DNA of 5,375 bases, from contig CATPBS010000003.1 in the NCBI GenBank assembly GCA_955652715.1, positions 1-5,375 of the forward strand. Reading direction: 5' to 3'. The position numbers were made by a program, and so were the translations under genes. Under the pieces are notes generated by a model. That model was not told the DNA's origin. It saw only the letters and a program-made list of their open reading frames with translations, and ran no database searches. The stretch's first letter is position 1. Each line of letters starts with the position of its first letter. This DNA is from an uncultured Candidatus Udaeobacter sp. Lineage in GTDB: Bacteria; Verrucomicrobiota; Verrucomicrobiia; Chthoniobacterales; UBA10450. Of this stretch, positions 4,703-5,375 are shown piece after piece.

Positions 4703-5375
4703 ATGGCCGTCCTCACATTGTTGCGAATCAAGAATCTTGCTCTCGTGGAAGAACTCGAGTGGCAGATGGCGCCGGGCTTCATCGCTGTGACGGGCGAAAC
4801 GGGCGCGGGCAAATCGATCATCATCGGTGCTCTGCAACTTTTGCTGGGCGAACGTGCGGACAAGTCTTTGATCCGCACCGGGGCTGATCTTTGCACGGTT
4901 GAGGCAATTTTCAGCGGCGAAGATTTGCAAAAATTAAACCCGCAACTTGTGGAATCGGGTGTCGAACCGTCTGAGAACGATCTCATCATCAAGCGGAGCT
5001 TCTCGGCTACTGGTGGCACTCGACAATTTATCAACGGTTCGCCAACCACATTGTCGATCCTGAAAAATCTCGGCGACGAGCTCGTCGATCTTCATGGACC
5101 ACACGATCACCAATCTCTGCTCTCGGCAGATACGCAATTAAGCTTGCTCGATTCCTTCGCGCGCGCCGAAGAACAGCTCGACGAATATCGCAAGCACTTC
5201 CGGCAACTGCAGTCGCTGCTAGCAGAACACGCCGCGCTTAATACCGCGCAAACGGCGCGCGAACAGGAGCTCGATCTTCTTCGCCATCAGATTATCGAAA
5301 TCAACTCGGCGAACTTGGCCGCCGGCGAAGAAGAAGAAATTGAGAACCGCTACAAACTGGCTAGCAACAGCAAAC
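4703..5375 (+). CDS. recN: DNA repair protein RecN (N-terminal part, runs off window)
   Basis: RecN is a cytoplasmic SMC-like ATPase of double-strand break repair. The first 224 residues are visible. 'LLRIKNLALVEELEW' (6-20) is the usual first strand of the head domain. Walker A is GETGAGKS (31-38), followed by 'LQLLLGERADKSLIRTG', typical of RecN. VDLHGPHDHQ (128-137) matches the family's 'D-HG-H-HQ' motif. From about residue 150 the sequence becomes charged and helix-rich, the start of the coiled-coil arm. The ATG at 4703 fits the family N-terminus, although 'CCGCCCC' before it gives no Shine-Dalgarno. The Walker B half lies beyond the window. The gene is divergent from the hydrolase, with about 150 bases of repeats between them. 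Confidence 0.95.
   Translation, partial: MAVLTLLRIKNLALVEELEWQMAPGFIAVTGETGAGKSIIIGALQLLLGERADKSLIRTGADLCTVEAIFSGEDLQKLNPQLVESGVEPSENDLIIKRSFSATGGTRQFINGSPTTLSILKNLGDELVDLHGPHDHQSLLSADTQLSLLDSFARAEEQLDEYRKHFRQLQSLLAEHAALNTAQTAREQELDLLRHQIIEINSANLAAGEEEEIENRYKLASNSK

Noticed and set aside
4678..5137. Several minus-strand ORFs across recN
   Set aside because: They are antisense to a clear RecN head domain with Walker A and show no motifs.
1..5375. CRISPR array, tRNA, rRNA, transposase or phage genes
   Set aside because: No regularly spaced repeats, cloverleaf, rRNA segment or mobile-element protein was seen on either strand.

Overview
The window looks like a chromosomal stretch from a Gram-negative, LPS-making soil or freshwater bacterium. 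A Verrucomicrobiota member of the Chthoniobacterales (Udaeobacter-like) type is my best guess. The reasons are an LpxC–FabZ fusion, moderate GC, intergenic spaces filled with palindromic repeats, and small genes in poor condition. The taxon is inferred from memory of such genomes, not from a search.

Layout: (1) 1-572, the 3' end of a gene with a FlgD-like Ig domain. (2) 575-635, a double-hairpin palindromic repeat. (3) 659-1981, the bifunctional lpxC-fabZ gene. (4) 1992-2122, an inverted-repeat element with two hairpins whose right end supplies the purine-rich stretch before lpxA. (5) 2132-2911, lpxA. (6) 2912-3057, a spacer with another repeat-like stretch. (7) 3058-3728, a decayed zone: a frameshifted small lipoprotein gene, a short recurring-type repeat, then a small secreted-protein gene whose reading frame is broken twice. 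(8) 3793 to about 4554, minus strand, a PhnP-like metallo-beta-lactamase-fold hydrolase with no ordinary start codon ahead of its conserved N-terminus. (9) 4581-4697, a second copy of the palindromic repeat plus short direct repeats. (10) 4703 to the window end, the start of recN.

The two intact Lpx genes act together in early lipid A synthesis. LpxA puts the first 3-hydroxyacyl chain on UDP-GlcNAc and LpxC removes the N-acetyl group. The fused FabZ dehydratase competes for the same 3-hydroxyacyl-ACP pool and so links lipid A to phospholipid synthesis. recN (double-strand break repair) and the hydrolase are divergent and appear unrelated to LPS.

I see no phage, CRISPR array, transposase, tRNA or rRNA here. 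The most unusual parts are the repeat elements placed at gene starts and the cluster of apparent one-base indels between about 3300 and 3615. I see no convincing new multi-gene system.
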